Shown piece after piece: positions 52,948 to 62,848 of a DNA stretch of 64,000 nucleotides. Source of the stretch: Phialophora verrucosa. Its lineage: Eukaryota > Ascomycota > Eurotiomycetes > Chaetothyriales > Herpotrichiellaceae. The DNA lies in contig MSED01000008.1 of assembly GCA_002099365.1 (NCBI GenBank), forward strand, positions 310,001 through 374,000, in the 5' to 3' direction. The position numbers and the translations under genes are program-made. Each line of letters opens with the position of its first letter. The first letter of the stretch is position 1. A model generated the notes under the pieces. The model made no database searches and had not been told where the DNA came from. It worked only from the letters and a program-made list of their open reading frames with translations.

Positions 52948-54706
52948 GCAGTTGAACTCTGGAAATCGGGCCCAGTTCACGGCCCACATTCTGGGAAAAG
53001 AAAAGTTACGATTCTTCACGTCGATAGATGAATGATGGCGAGCTTGGAGAAGGTGCAGTGAAACCAAAACCAATTCAGCACATACCGCTATTCTGGACTA
53101 GACTTACCGTCAGAACGCTAGGTCGCCATCTTGTCTACTCAGGTATCTGTTCCGGTAGCAGACGATCTGTCTTCGACCGCGTAGAAACCTACATTGGTAG
53201 CTGATCAAGGTCGCCTTCCGACTGCGATGTCCTCAGCTCTACAGCATCCAGAGCAGGAGTCAACGGCTCCTCTTGCATTCAAAATACATCACTATGCCAT
53301 CGTTCAACGTCCATCTCGTCTGTGCAACCCGTCTCTCCAGGAACTCTCAGCTATTTCGGACACTCCAGGCCTTCCGTACGATCGTCCATGTTCGCCAAAC
53401 TGTGCCGGGGATGCTTATGAAAGCTATTGGCATCTCCGATCTAGCCTACCTAGACTCCCCCCCCCCCCTCTTTTGGTACGACCTAGTACTCCATCGACCA
53501 CGCCTTGCTCCTACGCCAACCTTAGTTGCACCATCATATGCCCGTAATCCACCGTCAAGATCGGCATCGACATTGAGCTTACCGTTACAGCTAAGCATTT
53601 GTTGATGGCAACTGCCCGGCCAGCGTTGTTAAGCCCCTACAGCCCGGAGCCGGCATTCTACACAAGCGTTGAGAAAAGAAAAGATTAGCCCAAGTTGAGC
53701 AAGGGAACACACGTTGTAGACATAGATGCAAGCTGAGAATAATGAGATCGGCGCAGAAACTGCTGACAGCGGCTGCTTTTATGTCCTGTTCAAGAAGTAC
53801 GCCGGTAGGTGCAAAGTCGCAGTGCTGTCGGTTTCTTTGCTTTTAGGTTGGTGACTATCCTCAGTCACTGAAGACCCTGAAGCAGCTAATTCTCCATTCA
53901 GTCATTTTACCCACGTCTTCCCGTTACTCCGTCTCAGCCGCTGCTCTATTCTCGATAGCCATGAACATTATCCTCGTATTGACTGGGAGGTAGAGGTCTT
54001 TCAGGGTAGGCGGCTATAGTAATTTGGACTTTGCCTGAGGTTTTGGTGATGTGAGTCGCAAGAGGCGGCGAGGCACGTGAATTGATGGCACTGGGCCCCG
54101 GGACACAATGGTGGTAGAAATGTATTAAGCAAAAGAAATGAGCGGGAACTTGGTACAAGAAGGTCTTTCACCCCACACGGATCGTTCATTTATAGGTCAT
54201 TTTGAAGATCGGAATTAGGTGAAGAGCTTGAGATTGCCTGCTCAACGGTTCCTCTTAAAAGCCAGATACCCTGGCAAGCATCCACGCATCATATACATGG
54301 TCGAGTGAAGTCAGCTAGATGTACTGCAGAAGGGACAAGCGTATCGTCTGTTCGAGTCCGAGATGATCGGTCAACCGCTGAGTCATCTGGTATTTCTAGT
54401 TGGTGCGAGGAACGGCGCGTTGGGGTCGCGTCCAATCACAACAACTGCCATGCGCTAACAACATTTTTTGTCTCCGACTGCTCGCCTCACTACAACTGCC
54501 ACCCATCTTTGATCTGCCGCTGCTTCATTCACGTCCTCCTCGCTGTCTTCTCTGTTGCTGCCTTTGATCTGGTTTCTCACTCTCACAGACTACTCCTATA
54601 TCCAGACTCGCTCGACGTTGTCTTGTTTCTAGGCCAAATCCGAGATCGAGTCCTCTCATTCGTTCGTTGTCCGGATCATCCGTCGCGTCAGACCTCCCAA
54701 TCCAAA
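52948..54706. other. Intergenic region upstream of RCC1, no supported gene
   Basis: It contains a C12 homopolymer at 53457-53468. Overlapping open frames near 53194-53605 have no recognisable motif. The bases before 54707 are C/T-rich, probably the RCC1 5' leader. Confidence 0.45.
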
Positions 54707-56440
54707 ATGTCCGGCACCCGGGCCCGAAGAGCACCGCCTGCGGTTGCGACAAAGACGAAGGCCGACAAAGTAAGAGGCATCAAGAAGATCTCTCCTGAGC
54801 CACAGACAAGAGCCGAAGCTGCGCAGGAGGAGCAGGAGTCGCCTAAAGCTGTTACAAAGGCATCGGCATCTCCGAAGGCTGCTAAAGCTGCTCCTAAAGC
54901 ATCCAACGCACCTGCAAAGAAGACCACGAAGCGGAAAGCTGAAGAGCATGTTGAGCATGAACCTCAAGTCAACGGCGCGAAGAGACCCAAGGTTGCCACT
55001 GAGCCTTCACCCGAGATCAAAGAAGCCGAGCTGCCTAAGCGCAAAACTGCTGCACCGGCAAAGACCACCGCTGCTACGAAGGCAAAGACAGCGAAGGCAG
55101 AAATCAATCACCCTCCCACTCAGAAACTGAGCGTTTTCGTGTTTGGAGAAGGCTCTTCTGGCGAACTCGGCCTCGGAAGCGCAAAAGGGCAGACAGAAGT
55201 GAAGAGACCGCGGTACAATCCCAACCTAGGTCCTGATGTCGGAGTCGTTGCCCTATCCGTTGGTGGAATGCACACAGCGGCACTCACTCATGACAACAAG
55301 ATTTTGACGTGGGGGGTCAATGACCAGGGCGCGTTAGGCCGAGATACCACTTGGGAAGGCGGTCTTCGGGACGTCGACGAGGACGAAGGTAGTGACTCTG
55401 ACTCGGATTCTGGTTCAGAGACCGCTGTCAATCCCAGAGAGTCTACTCCGGGCGAAGTCGACTTCTCGGGTCTGCCACCAAATGTTGTGTTCACTCAAGT
55501 TGCCTGCACCGACAGTGCCACCTTCGCCCTAGCAACGACCGGCGAAGTCTATGGATGGGGAACATTCCGCTCGAACGAAGGCATTTTTGGATTCGATCCT
55601 ACCACACTGATCCAACTTCGGCCGAAGTTGATCAGTGGCCTTAGCAAGATTGTTCAACTGGCAACCGGTGCTAACCACGTCCTCGCCTTGCAGAATAATG
55701 GTGCTGTCTTCTGCTGGGGCTCAGGACAGCAGAATCAACTTGGCAGAAGAATATTGGAGAGAAGAGCGACCAACAGCTTGGTCCCAATGGCTATCGGCAC
55801 GCTCAAGAAAGTCGACTATGTTGGCGCTGGAGCTTACAATTCCTTCGCCGTGAAACAAAACGGAGAGGTGTATTCCTGGGGCTTGAACAACTTCGGCCAG
55901 ACCGGCATCGCCAAAGACTTTGACGAAAGTGGGAACAGCAAAGGTAACGACGTGCATATGCCTATCCTCGTCAAGACACTTCGCGGTAAAGGAAAAGTGA
56001 CTTGTATTCAAGGAGGATCGCACCATACCGTGGCTGTCACAGATCAGAATGAGCTGCTTGTCTGGGGACGGATCGATGGCAATCAGTCAGGCCTGAAGGT
56101 CAAAGAACTCCCAGAGGAGGACATTGTGCGGGATTCAGCCGGCCTTCCTCGAATCCTGGTGGTGCCAACGCAAATCCCTAACATCCAGGCTGTTACCGCC
56201 GCCGCTGGATCGGATCATTGCATTGCTATCGACAAGAACGGCAAGGCATGGTCTTGGGGATTCAGCACAACCTACCAGACTGGACAGGGCATGGATGAGG
56301 ATGTTGAGCTGGCAACCATGATCGACAATACCGCCGTCAGGGATAAGAAGCTACTCTGGGCTGGAGCTGGCAGCCAGTTCAGCGTGGTGGCCGGAATTCC
56401 GCAGCCACAGGTCAATGGCGTGAATGGACACGCTTCTTGA
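54707..56440 (+). CDS. RCC1: Ran guanine-nucleotide exchange factor RCC1 (Srm1/Pim1)
   Basis: Intronless, 577 aa. It loads GTP on Ran at chromatin and so sets the nucleocytoplasmic gradient. The N-terminal ~140 residues are Lys/Ala/Pro-rich with a probable bipartite NLS (KKTTKRKAEEHV, NGAKRPKVA). The rest is a seven-bladed RCC1 propeller: repeats include FGEGSSGELGLGS, LTWGVNDQGALGRDT, VYGWGTFRSNEGIFG, VFCWGSGQQNQLGRR, VYSWGLNNFGQTGIAKD, LLVWGRIDGNQSGLK and AWSWGFSTTYQTGQG. An acidic insertion (DEDEGSDSDSDSGSE) follows blade 2, as in other filamentous fungi. The start MSGTRARRAPP was chosen over an in-frame ATG 402 nt upstream, because that extension is not RCC1-like. Confidence 0.95.
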   Translation: MSGTRARRAPPAVATKTKADKVRGIKKISPEPQTRAEAAQEEQESPKAVTKASASPKAAKAAPKASNAPAKKTTKRKAEEHVEHEPQVNGAKRPKVATEPSPEIKEAELPKRKTAAPAKTTAATKAKTAKAEINHPPTQKLSVFVFGEGSSGELGLGSAKGQTEVKRPRYNPNLGPDVGVVALSVGGMHTAALTHDNKILTWGVNDQGALGRDTTWEGGLRDVDEDEGSDSDSDSGSETAVNPRESTPGEVDFSGLPPNVVFTQVACTDSATFALATTGEVYGWGTFRSNEGIFGFDPTTLIQLRPKLISGLSKIVQLATGANHVLALQNNGAVFCWGSGQQNQLGRRILERRATNSLVPMAIGTLKKVDYVGAGAYNSFAVKQNGEVYSWGLNNFGQTGIAKDFDESGNSKGNDVHMPILVKTLRGKGKVTCIQGGSHHTVAVTDQNELLVWGRIDGNQSGLKVKELPEEDIVRDSAGLPRILVVPTQIPNIQAVTAAAGSDHCIAIDKNGKAWSWGFSTTYQTGQGMDEDVELATMIDNTAVRDKKLLWAGAGSQFSVVAGIPQPQVNGVNGHAS

Positions 56441-57283
56441 TATAAAGGGTGCCTCGGCTCGAAGGACGACATGGCATGACGGGTGCTAAGGGATGGAGAA
56501 ATTACGGGAGGTTGGTTACTCCTGGGGCCTTGCGATGCTGACTTGGTAGGGGAATAGGGGCAGATACACGATTTTTCTTGGAGGAAACCTTTCCGGTACT
56601 TTATCGACATAACAATGCTGTACAAATAATCTTCGGCGGGAGTTGGTCAGCACGCAGAACAGCGACATGTGTGTGCAGACAGGTCACAGTGTTCACGCAT
56701 TGGTAACAGACTGCATGCATCAGGGCTGGTTGCAATGGGAGGGACTGGGCGGGATATGTACTTTTATGGGCGTTCAGCAGTCGTCAGGGGGCTTTCGATG
56801 CAAGGGCAGCTTGTTCTTGTCTTATGGTGCATTGAACGCGAACTGGGGACAAGGAAGATCAAAATTAGACTGATGCTCGTCACCGTTTGATCGGTTCTGG
56901 ATCCAGTCCTCATCCTCGGCTATCGTCGCCGCTCAAAGCCCGATGGTCGGCTTCTGGCGTCCGACGAGAAACCATCGACCCCTCACCTTCTATCGTCCGT
57001 TACGATTTTTCCCAATGGTACTCCGTAGTTCCCCTCACTGTGGCCATATCGTGCCGAGCTTGATCGCTCTCTCGGGCAGAAGCCGTAGACGGAGATGCCA
57101 GACAGGAGCGCGTTCTCCAATTGCTGATATACAGAGGTAGGCTTTCTGTACGTGAGGTCTCTCTCATCAGTCCATCCCGTTCCTATAACACAGTGACTAA
57201 TACCACATCGCACGCCGAGCGCCTCTCTCCGTGACTCCTTGCCAGAACCAAACGCGTGATCTCCCCTTTGGGCAAACCCAACC
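56441..57283. other. Intergenic region between RCC1 and the cyclase gene
   Basis: No coding exon is supported. A TACTCCGTA motif lies at 57019-57027. Composition changes sharply to GC-rich at the cyclase start. Confidence 0.45.
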
Positions 57284-58303
57284 ATGGCCGGCCCTCCAGT
57301 CCCATTTTCCTCGCTCCCGCTCAACAAGTCGGTGGACGCGGCGCGCCTCAACGCCTGGGGCGCGCACGGCGAGACGGACGAGCTCGGCTTCCTCAACCGC
57401 CAGACGGCCGAGACGGTGGCGGCGGCGGCGGCGTCGGAGATCAAGACGGGCGTGCGAGTGCCGCTCGACGCGCCGCTCGACTTCCAGGGCCAGACGCCGC
57501 TCTTCGGCCGCCAGGTCTTCGTCAAGGACGTGTACCAGAAGAAACCGCGGATCGTGCACGACGACACGTGGACGTTCAACACGCAGTCGTCGACCCAGTG
57601 GGACGGGCTGCGCCACTTCGGGTACCAGAAGGCGGGCCGGTTCTACAACGACACCACGGTCGAGGACATCGCGGGCACGTCGGCCCGCGGCGCCCAGAAC
57701 CCCAACGTGCTCGGCATCCACAAGGCCGTGGAGCGCGGCGGCGTCATGGGCCGCGGCATCCTCGTCGACTTCCGGCGGTGGATGGAGGAAGGGCCCGGCA
57801 AGGACGTCGTCGGCGACCAGTTCCGCCAGTTCCACACGTCCGGCATCAAGTTCAGCTGGATCCTCGACGTGCTCAAGTGGCAAGGGAACACGACGCCGCG
57901 GTTCGGCGACATCCTCATCGTCAGGTCCGGCTTCTTCAAGAGTTATCGCGACATGGTCGCCTCGCCCGAAGGGGAGGCCGAGATCCTCCGCCTAACGTCC
58001 ATGTCCCCGCCCGGGCTGGGCGGCGTGGAACAGTCCGACGAGGTGTTGGAGTGGATTTGGAACAATTTCTCCGCCGTGGCCAGCGATCACCCCAGCTTCG
58101 AGCGCTGGCCCACCCCGTTCGACTGGAGCATGCATGAGGTCCTCTTGGCCGGGTGGGGGTGCAACATTGGCGAGCTGTTGGATCTGGAAAAGTTGAGCGA
58201 TGAGTGTAAGAGGCAGGGCAGGTGGAGTTTCTTCGTCGCCAGTGTGCCTTGTTATGTTCCGGGCGGGGTGGCTAGTCCGGTCAATGGCGTTGCTATCTTT
58301 TAG
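57284..58303 (+). CDS. Putative cyclase/kynurenine formamidase-like metal hydrolase
   Basis: Intronless, 339 aa. It matches the fungal branch of the cyclase family (kynurenine formamidase-like fold): DELGFLNRQTAETVAAAAAS, the metal-site region STQWDGLRHFGYQKAGRFYN, HTSGIKFSWILDVLKW, FGDILIVRSGFFKSY and the ending FVASVPCYVPGGVASPVNGV. The bacterial HxGTHxDxPxH signature is replaced by the fungal QWDGxRHxGY form, so chemistry is uncertain; it is perhaps a hydrolase acting on a small amide or lactone. Codon third positions are almost all G or C, and the first 700 bases are far richer in GC than any neighbouring gene, so long arginine-rich shadow frames run alongside. It could be a recent arrival or a strongly biased gene. 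Confidence 0.85.
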   Translation: MAGPPVPFSSLPLNKSVDAARLNAWGAHGETDELGFLNRQTAETVAAAAASEIKTGVRVPLDAPLDFQGQTPLFGRQVFVKDVYQKKPRIVHDDTWTFNTQSSTQWDGLRHFGYQKAGRFYNDTTVEDIAGTSARGAQNPNVLGIHKAVERGGVMGRGILVDFRRWMEEGPGKDVVGDQFRQFHTSGIKFSWILDVLKWQGNTTPRFGDILIVRSGFFKSYRDMVASPEGEAEILRLTSMSPPGLGGVEQSDEVLEWIWNNFSAVASDHPSFERWPTPFDWSMHEVLLAGWGCNIGELLDLEKLSDECKRQGRWSFFVASVPCYVPGGVASPVNGVAIF

Positions 58304-58991
58304 CATGTCTCTGTGTATGTGGGTTGATGAGTCTGTCGTTGTGGGTTTCGTGAGGTTGGGCCAGACAGGGGAAGGGAGTGGTTGTGTAAAGGTAGGGGAG
58401 GGAGGCTCAGGCCAGGGAAGGCGATGTAAAGGAAGGGAAAGAGGGGTGTAAAGGTAGAGATGGCGGATGTAAAGCAAGGGAAGGGTGGTGTAAAAGAGGG
58501 CATACCCTTCCGGCTTGAAGGGAAAGGGTGTAAAAAAAGGGCATTGCCTCCTACGTTGAAGGGGCGGAGAGCCACGTAGAGCACGTAGAGCATCGGAGAG
58601 AACATTGATTGCAGAAACGTAGCTCGAGCATGCACTCATACAAGCTGGCTGTCAGTTACAGGAGCAACATGAGAGCAAGATGCAGTACTGAATTCAGTAT
58701 GTGTATATATATACAATCGATTGTCAACCTCCCGTGATGGAACGCCCATGTTGCCCATGACAATCTGTTTTCCGATCCTTTTTCCTTGTTATGCAATGCA
58801 ATCTGGCCAGTCGATTGGTGGCTGGCAAATGAGTCGCTCTCGAATATCGACGAGAGCCTTGATTTCCATTCTGTTGTTAAAGACAAAGTTCATTCTGAAG
58901 CAGGTGCGACCTGCGGTTGCGTGAGGCCGTGAAAGTTGGGTAGGGGCCTTATGGCTTGATGGTGCCATGGCTCACTACTTCATCGGTGTTG
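58304..58991. other. Cyclase 3' region with interspersed purine-rich repeat
   Basis: No coding exon. From 58360 to 58545 the plus strand is strongly purine-rich with repeated TGTAAA words. Beyond 58640 the sequence returns to average composition. Confidence 0.5.
58385..58545 (+). repeat. Six degenerate copies of a TGTAAAGGNAGGG-like unit
   Basis: Copies begin at 58385, 58425, 58448, 58469, 58489 and 58529, spaced 20-40 bases apart, all on the plus strand just after the cyclase stop codon. The core TGTAAA is invariant in all six; the flanks vary. Confidence 0.7.
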
Positions 58992-59564
58992 TTACACTGT
59001 ACCTCTCCTCTCCAGCCAATTCATCATCATCCGATGTTTCTGGTCTTCATACTTGTTGGGAGAGGTCGAGGGCTTGGAGCAGCTCCTCCAATGCGGAGCC
59101 GGTCTAGCGCCGAAGGTCATTCCAAAGTTGGCTTCCGTTTGGCCGTTGTATAGATCTGCCCTCGGGGTCATTGGGCGGTGCGGGAGATCGATCCCAGGAG
59201 GAGCAAGCAATACCTCTGCCGGGATTGTATTGCGGCCGGGACGAGGTCCCAACAGATGGTGGTGATGAAAATGGTCAGTCCACCCCGCGAAAGGCGTTCT
59301 GGCAGACGGAGAGTCTTCGTGGGAATGTGTGGGTGAGTCGCTCTCGACAGGCGTCTCGTCTGGGAGGTCTGTCTGAGTTCCCTCAGAGACCAACGATGTG
59401 TTTAGCCGTTGGCCATGATGGGATCCTGGAGGAGGATGCGGATCTGGCACATTTGGGCCGGACGCCACAACCCTTTGCCCCTCCCCGTCCTGTTGCTGTT
59501 GGTTGCCTTCCTCTCGCAGAGGGTGGCAGTCTGGAGTGCTGATGATGATAGGTATTTCACACAT
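58992..59564 (-). CDS. Hypothetical protein, low-complexity
   Basis: Open frame of 190 aa starting MCEIPIIISTPDC. No domain is recognised. It is rich in Pro, His, Ser and Asp, with a His run (DHFHHHHLLGP) and polar stretches such as GNQQQQDGEG. No hydrophobic helix or signal peptide is visible. The plus strand here has only short open frames, which mildly favours this one, but coding status is uncertain. Confidence 0.35.
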   Translation of the reverse strand: MCEIPIIISTPDCHPLREEGNQQQQDGEGQRVVASGPNVPDPHPPPGSHHGQRLNTSLVSEGTQTDLPDETPVESDSPTHSHEDSPSARTPFAGWTDHFHHHHLLGPRPGRNTIPAEVLLAPPGIDLPHRPMTPRADLYNGQTEANFGMTFGARPAPHWRSCSKPSTSPNKYEDQKHRMMMNWLERRGTV

Positions 59565-60722
59565 GTTTCGAATATCTGAAGTGTTGCATTGTTTGGTTTC
59601 GCTTATGCTTACTTACTCATGGCAGGTGCTACTCGACAATGTTATATATGATAGGGAGGCGGAGTAGAGGACGGAGTACTTACCTCTCAACCGGTTGGTC
59701 CTGCCATCACGGAATTGGTTAGACGACGGTAGACGGGGGTAGAAGGCACTCGGACTCATTCGCGGACGGAAGCCTGAGGAGTCTCAGGAGTCCACGCAGA
59801 CAGCATGATTGGATGGTCCGGGGTGGCTGGACACGGAGGGCGATCAGTCACTCCATCTTTGAGATGCATTGCCGTCCGCGCAATCCATGAAAATGTGTCA
59901 GAATAATGTCTTCGAGGTCGCGTGCACAGCCGGTGATAGGCCAGCGGCCCGAGCGTTGGCGAGTCTCACACCATCGGGAGTCTGTTTGTACTGGGAGAGG
60001 CTCAAAGCGTCCCCGGGTTCTGTCAGCCACAATGAGTGTAATTTGCATCGTCCGCGCGTGGAAATGCGGGGAGACAGTTTCCTGCTGTCAAAGGATGGCG
60101 GCACGTCGAGTCCAGAAGACGAGTCTCGCCGAGCCTGGGATGCGAGCGCATATGGCGCATACACAACCTGCATGTTGCGAAGAGGAAAAGCCGGATGTCT
60201 CAGAGGCTGTCGGTGGGGAGCAACCAAGGCCCTCGCCCAGACCACCACGCAGGCACATTCTCGCTCAAGATGAAAGTCTGGTGATGTGTCGCACGACCAC
60301 AACAAATAACTCGGCATGGATCTGGCGAGACGGTCCGATCGAGACGGAATAACAGGCTGTCGTCTTTCGAGTGAAGTCTAACTGAGAACTTTCTGCGGAC
60401 ATCACGCCACGCGATTGCTGCCGTTTTCGCGTCTCCGCATCCTGTCCGCGCACAAACTCTGTATCGTAAACTGCGGCGGTTTCCGGTAACCTGAGCAGCA
60501 CAACCACTGGCTGACTCAGTATCCTAGGAGCAGCAGCGCCAATGCTTCCCTCGGATGAGAACTATGCTGCAGGTTACAGCAATGGAGAGCTTCAACATAA
60601 AACGGCTGCATGGTTCAACGAGTCCGACATGGAAATCCAGATCACCATCATATCATCTTACAACCATTGAGACGAATTGACCAAATATCACGACTCCAAA
60701 CATAAACAGCAATACAGAAACG
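59565..60722. other. Intergenic region, no supported gene
   Basis: Overlapping open frames of 130-150 codons at 59869-60352 on both strands lack motifs and look like shadows of average-GC sequence. An ACGGAGTAC motif is at 59671-59679. The end is the promoter of the next gene. Confidence 0.45.
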
Positions 60723-61394
60723 ATGCCATCCCAAACAGTCTCGGTAAGCCAACGACCACCTCCTGGCCAATCCTGGTTCACCCTGTGATCATTGACTGAT
60801 GTCTCACTCAAAAAGGCCACGATTTCTCAACAACAGGAAACCACGCCCCTTGCAGATGAGGTCAAAGACCGCGCATTTGTCTCGGACTACAATGAAACCG
60901 ACTACAGCGACTTCCTGTATCTAGCACCGCCGCTCACGGCGGAGTTTCTCCCTCTGGCACCAAAACCCACCGACCAAGCCGCCGCACTAAGCATCAAGAA
61001 AGCCAAGATCCGCCCCGCAGAAACGTTCAACACAGGCACGACCCCTCCTCCGGTCACACCGGCCGAGGAGTTTAAGAAGGAGTACTTCAAGGCGACATAT
61101 CCGCCCAGTGGGACCAGGACTCCCATTCCAGCAGAAGACCAAGCAGCGGCCGAGAGACGGGAACGAAGACCGAGCTTCGTCGAAGTCACTCCCGTCAAAG
61201 TCCACCACGAACACGAGAAGCACGGGAACGCCATTCACAGAGAGAAGAGGCACTCGAATTCATCTCACGGTTCGGAGCCCATGAATTGGTGGCCGGAGAC
61301 CGAAAGCACCGCCCAGCACGAATGGGTGGACGAGGGCGACGAAGAGGAGGATGTCATCGAGGAAGAGGTCTGGAGTGACGCTTTCTATGAGTAA
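60723..61394 (+). CDS. Conserved-looking hypothetical protein with acidic C-terminus
   Basis: Two exons, 60723-60743 (MPSQTVS) and 60816-61394, joined in phase 0 over a 72-nt intron, give about 199 aa. I do not recognise the family. The N-terminal third has YNETDYSDFLYLAPPLTAEF, an aromatic and acidic segment that looks constrained; the middle is Pro/Thr-rich and charged (ERRERRPSFVEVTPVKVHH); the C-terminus is strongly acidic with two Trp-containing motifs (PMNWWPETEST, EHEEE-like run, then EEVWSDAFYE). No membrane segment or signal peptide. It is probably a soluble, largely disordered protein. Confidence 0.65.
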
Positions 61395-62083
61395 AGCTCC
61401 CCCTCACCCCTTCCCGCCTGTGTGCATTGGAATAGGAAGAGACTTATTCTTGTGCGTTCTCAAAGATTGGCGCCCGATCTCCTTCATCTCGGAGACAGGC
61501 TAGGATTGAGGACGGTATATTAACCGGGCGATGTATCACTATTCTACATACAGTACACTATCTTCAATCTACGACGTGACGACTTGCATTTGCTGTTTGA
61601 TCTCCACAAGCGGCGAGACATTTGTACCCTACGTATTTGTACCGTTCTGTGGTAGATTCGGCGTGATGTTAATATGATGTTCGAGTGTCCATCCGGGACG
61701 CGCGGATTGACCTCAACATTCCCCTGTCGTTGTCTTTCGTGATGACACTCAAGGCAACGTGTAGACAAACCAAAACCAGCAACCTACGTCTGGGACAAAA
61801 CAGTAGAACAATTATATTCCTTAATTACCGGCCCAGCGGACCTTTCTTCCACCTTGTATCTCTGTCGCCCGTCTGCGGGTCACATCCGAAAACAGATCGA
61901 GTCGCAATCACAAATTATACACTAAGTAGATTACGAGCATACGTAGGCAGGTATCTCGTCTCGTCCAGCCCCGTCCCATCAAAGCAACTTTACCTCGTCC
62001 TCGCCCAGCGTGCAGCACAAAACGGCCGCGATCCTCCAATCCATCTCTGGGATCAAGTACAGTCTATCCCGCCGATTCTTCAG
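61395..62083. other. Convergent intergenic region
   Basis: This gap lies between stop codons of two convergent genes. It is AT-rich in parts (61790-61830). No supported exon. Confidence 0.45.
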
Positions 62084-62848
62084 TCAAAACAATTTATCGC
62101 CCAACGCCTCGAGATAGCCGCGCCTCTCCGTGGAGGGCACGGCATCCTCGGTCTTCTTCTTCTGGTCTTCCTCCTTCTTCTCATGTCCGTGGCTCAGGAT
62201 CCTCACGGGCACGTGAAGGAAGTGCTTCTCCTCGTCCCCTTCCTTGGCCGTCGCGGGCTGTTCATGCACCACTTTTGGCACCACAACCCGGAGGATGCCG
62301 GCCTCGAGTTTGGCGTGGGTGGCGTCCCGGTCCACGTCGACGGGGAAGTTGTATGCGCGGATCATCTCGCCCACGAGACGCTCGTGGATGGTCAAATGAG
62401 GCGCTAGGAGCTTCGGCTTGGCCCCTTCAGCCGCTGCGGCGGGTGCGCCGTTCTGCTGTTGAGTAGGTTCAGCTCCCTCTGCGGCAGGAGCAGCGGCCGC
62501 CGGCAGCGCAGGCTCCTCGAGGAGTTCCTCATCCGGGATCTCGGGCCGGGTGGTCTTGCTGGTCAGGAGCAGGGTACGGGAATTGGTCCACCGGAGGCGC
62601 AGTTCGGTGTGTTCCTTGACGCCCGGCAGCTCGACTTCGAGGTAAAAGTTCTTGGTCGTCTCGCGCACGTCCGTCTTGGGCTGGTGCGCGTCGAGGTCCT
62701 TGTCGTGGAACTTGGAGTACAGGTTGTGCGCCACGTAGGGGATCGTGGAGATGTGGCGCAGGTGGTGGCCCTTTTCGGGGTACGTGTGCGGGATGTGGAT
62801 TTTCGGGTACGGCTCGAGGTCCGAGGTGATGTAGAACCAGCCCGCCAT
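62084..62848 (-). CDS. Small heat-shock protein (Hsp20/alpha-crystallin)
   Basis: Intronless, 254 aa. Hsp20 proteins hold unfolding clients in large oligomers in the cytosol. The alpha-crystallin domain begins at KTDVRETTKNFYLEVELPGV and ends in the signature AKLEAGILRVVVPKVV. In the middle it is interrupted by a long Ala/Glu/Pro/Gln-rich loop (EEPALPAAAAPAAEGAEPTQ), a common feature of filamentous fungal members. A charged Lys/Glu tail follows (HEKKEEDQKKKTED). The start MAGWFYITSDLEPYPK was chosen over an ATG 126 nt upstream because the extra residues look like untranslated leader. No heat-shock element was identified with confidence. Confidence 0.88.
   Translation of the reverse strand: MAGWFYITSDLEPYPKIHIPHTYPEKGHHLRHISTIPYVAHNLYSKFHDKDLDAHQPKTDVRETTKNFYLEVELPGVKEHTELRLRWTNSRTLLLTSKTTRPEIPDEELLEEPALPAAAAPAAEGAEPTQQQNGAPAAAAEGAKPKLLAPHLTIHERLVGEMIRAYNFPVDVDRDATHAKLEAGILRVVVPKVVHEQPATAKEGDEEKHFLHVPVRILSHGHEKKEEDQKKKTEDAVPSTERRGYLEALGDKLF

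Noticed and set aside
53194..53605. Two overlapping plus-strand open frames of 110-117 codons
   Set aside because: Neither has a recognisable motif or clear splice partner, both cross or end near a C12 homopolymer, and codon use is not gene-like. Left as intergenic.
57231..57995. Long arginine/serine-rich frames overlapping the cyclase gene, and a 228-codon antisense frame
   Set aside because: They arise from extreme GC content at the cyclase third positions; only the cyclase frame carries a protein family pattern.
59869..60352. Three overlapping frames of 134-148 codons
   Set aside because: Present on both strands with no motif; typical of average-GC noncoding sequence.
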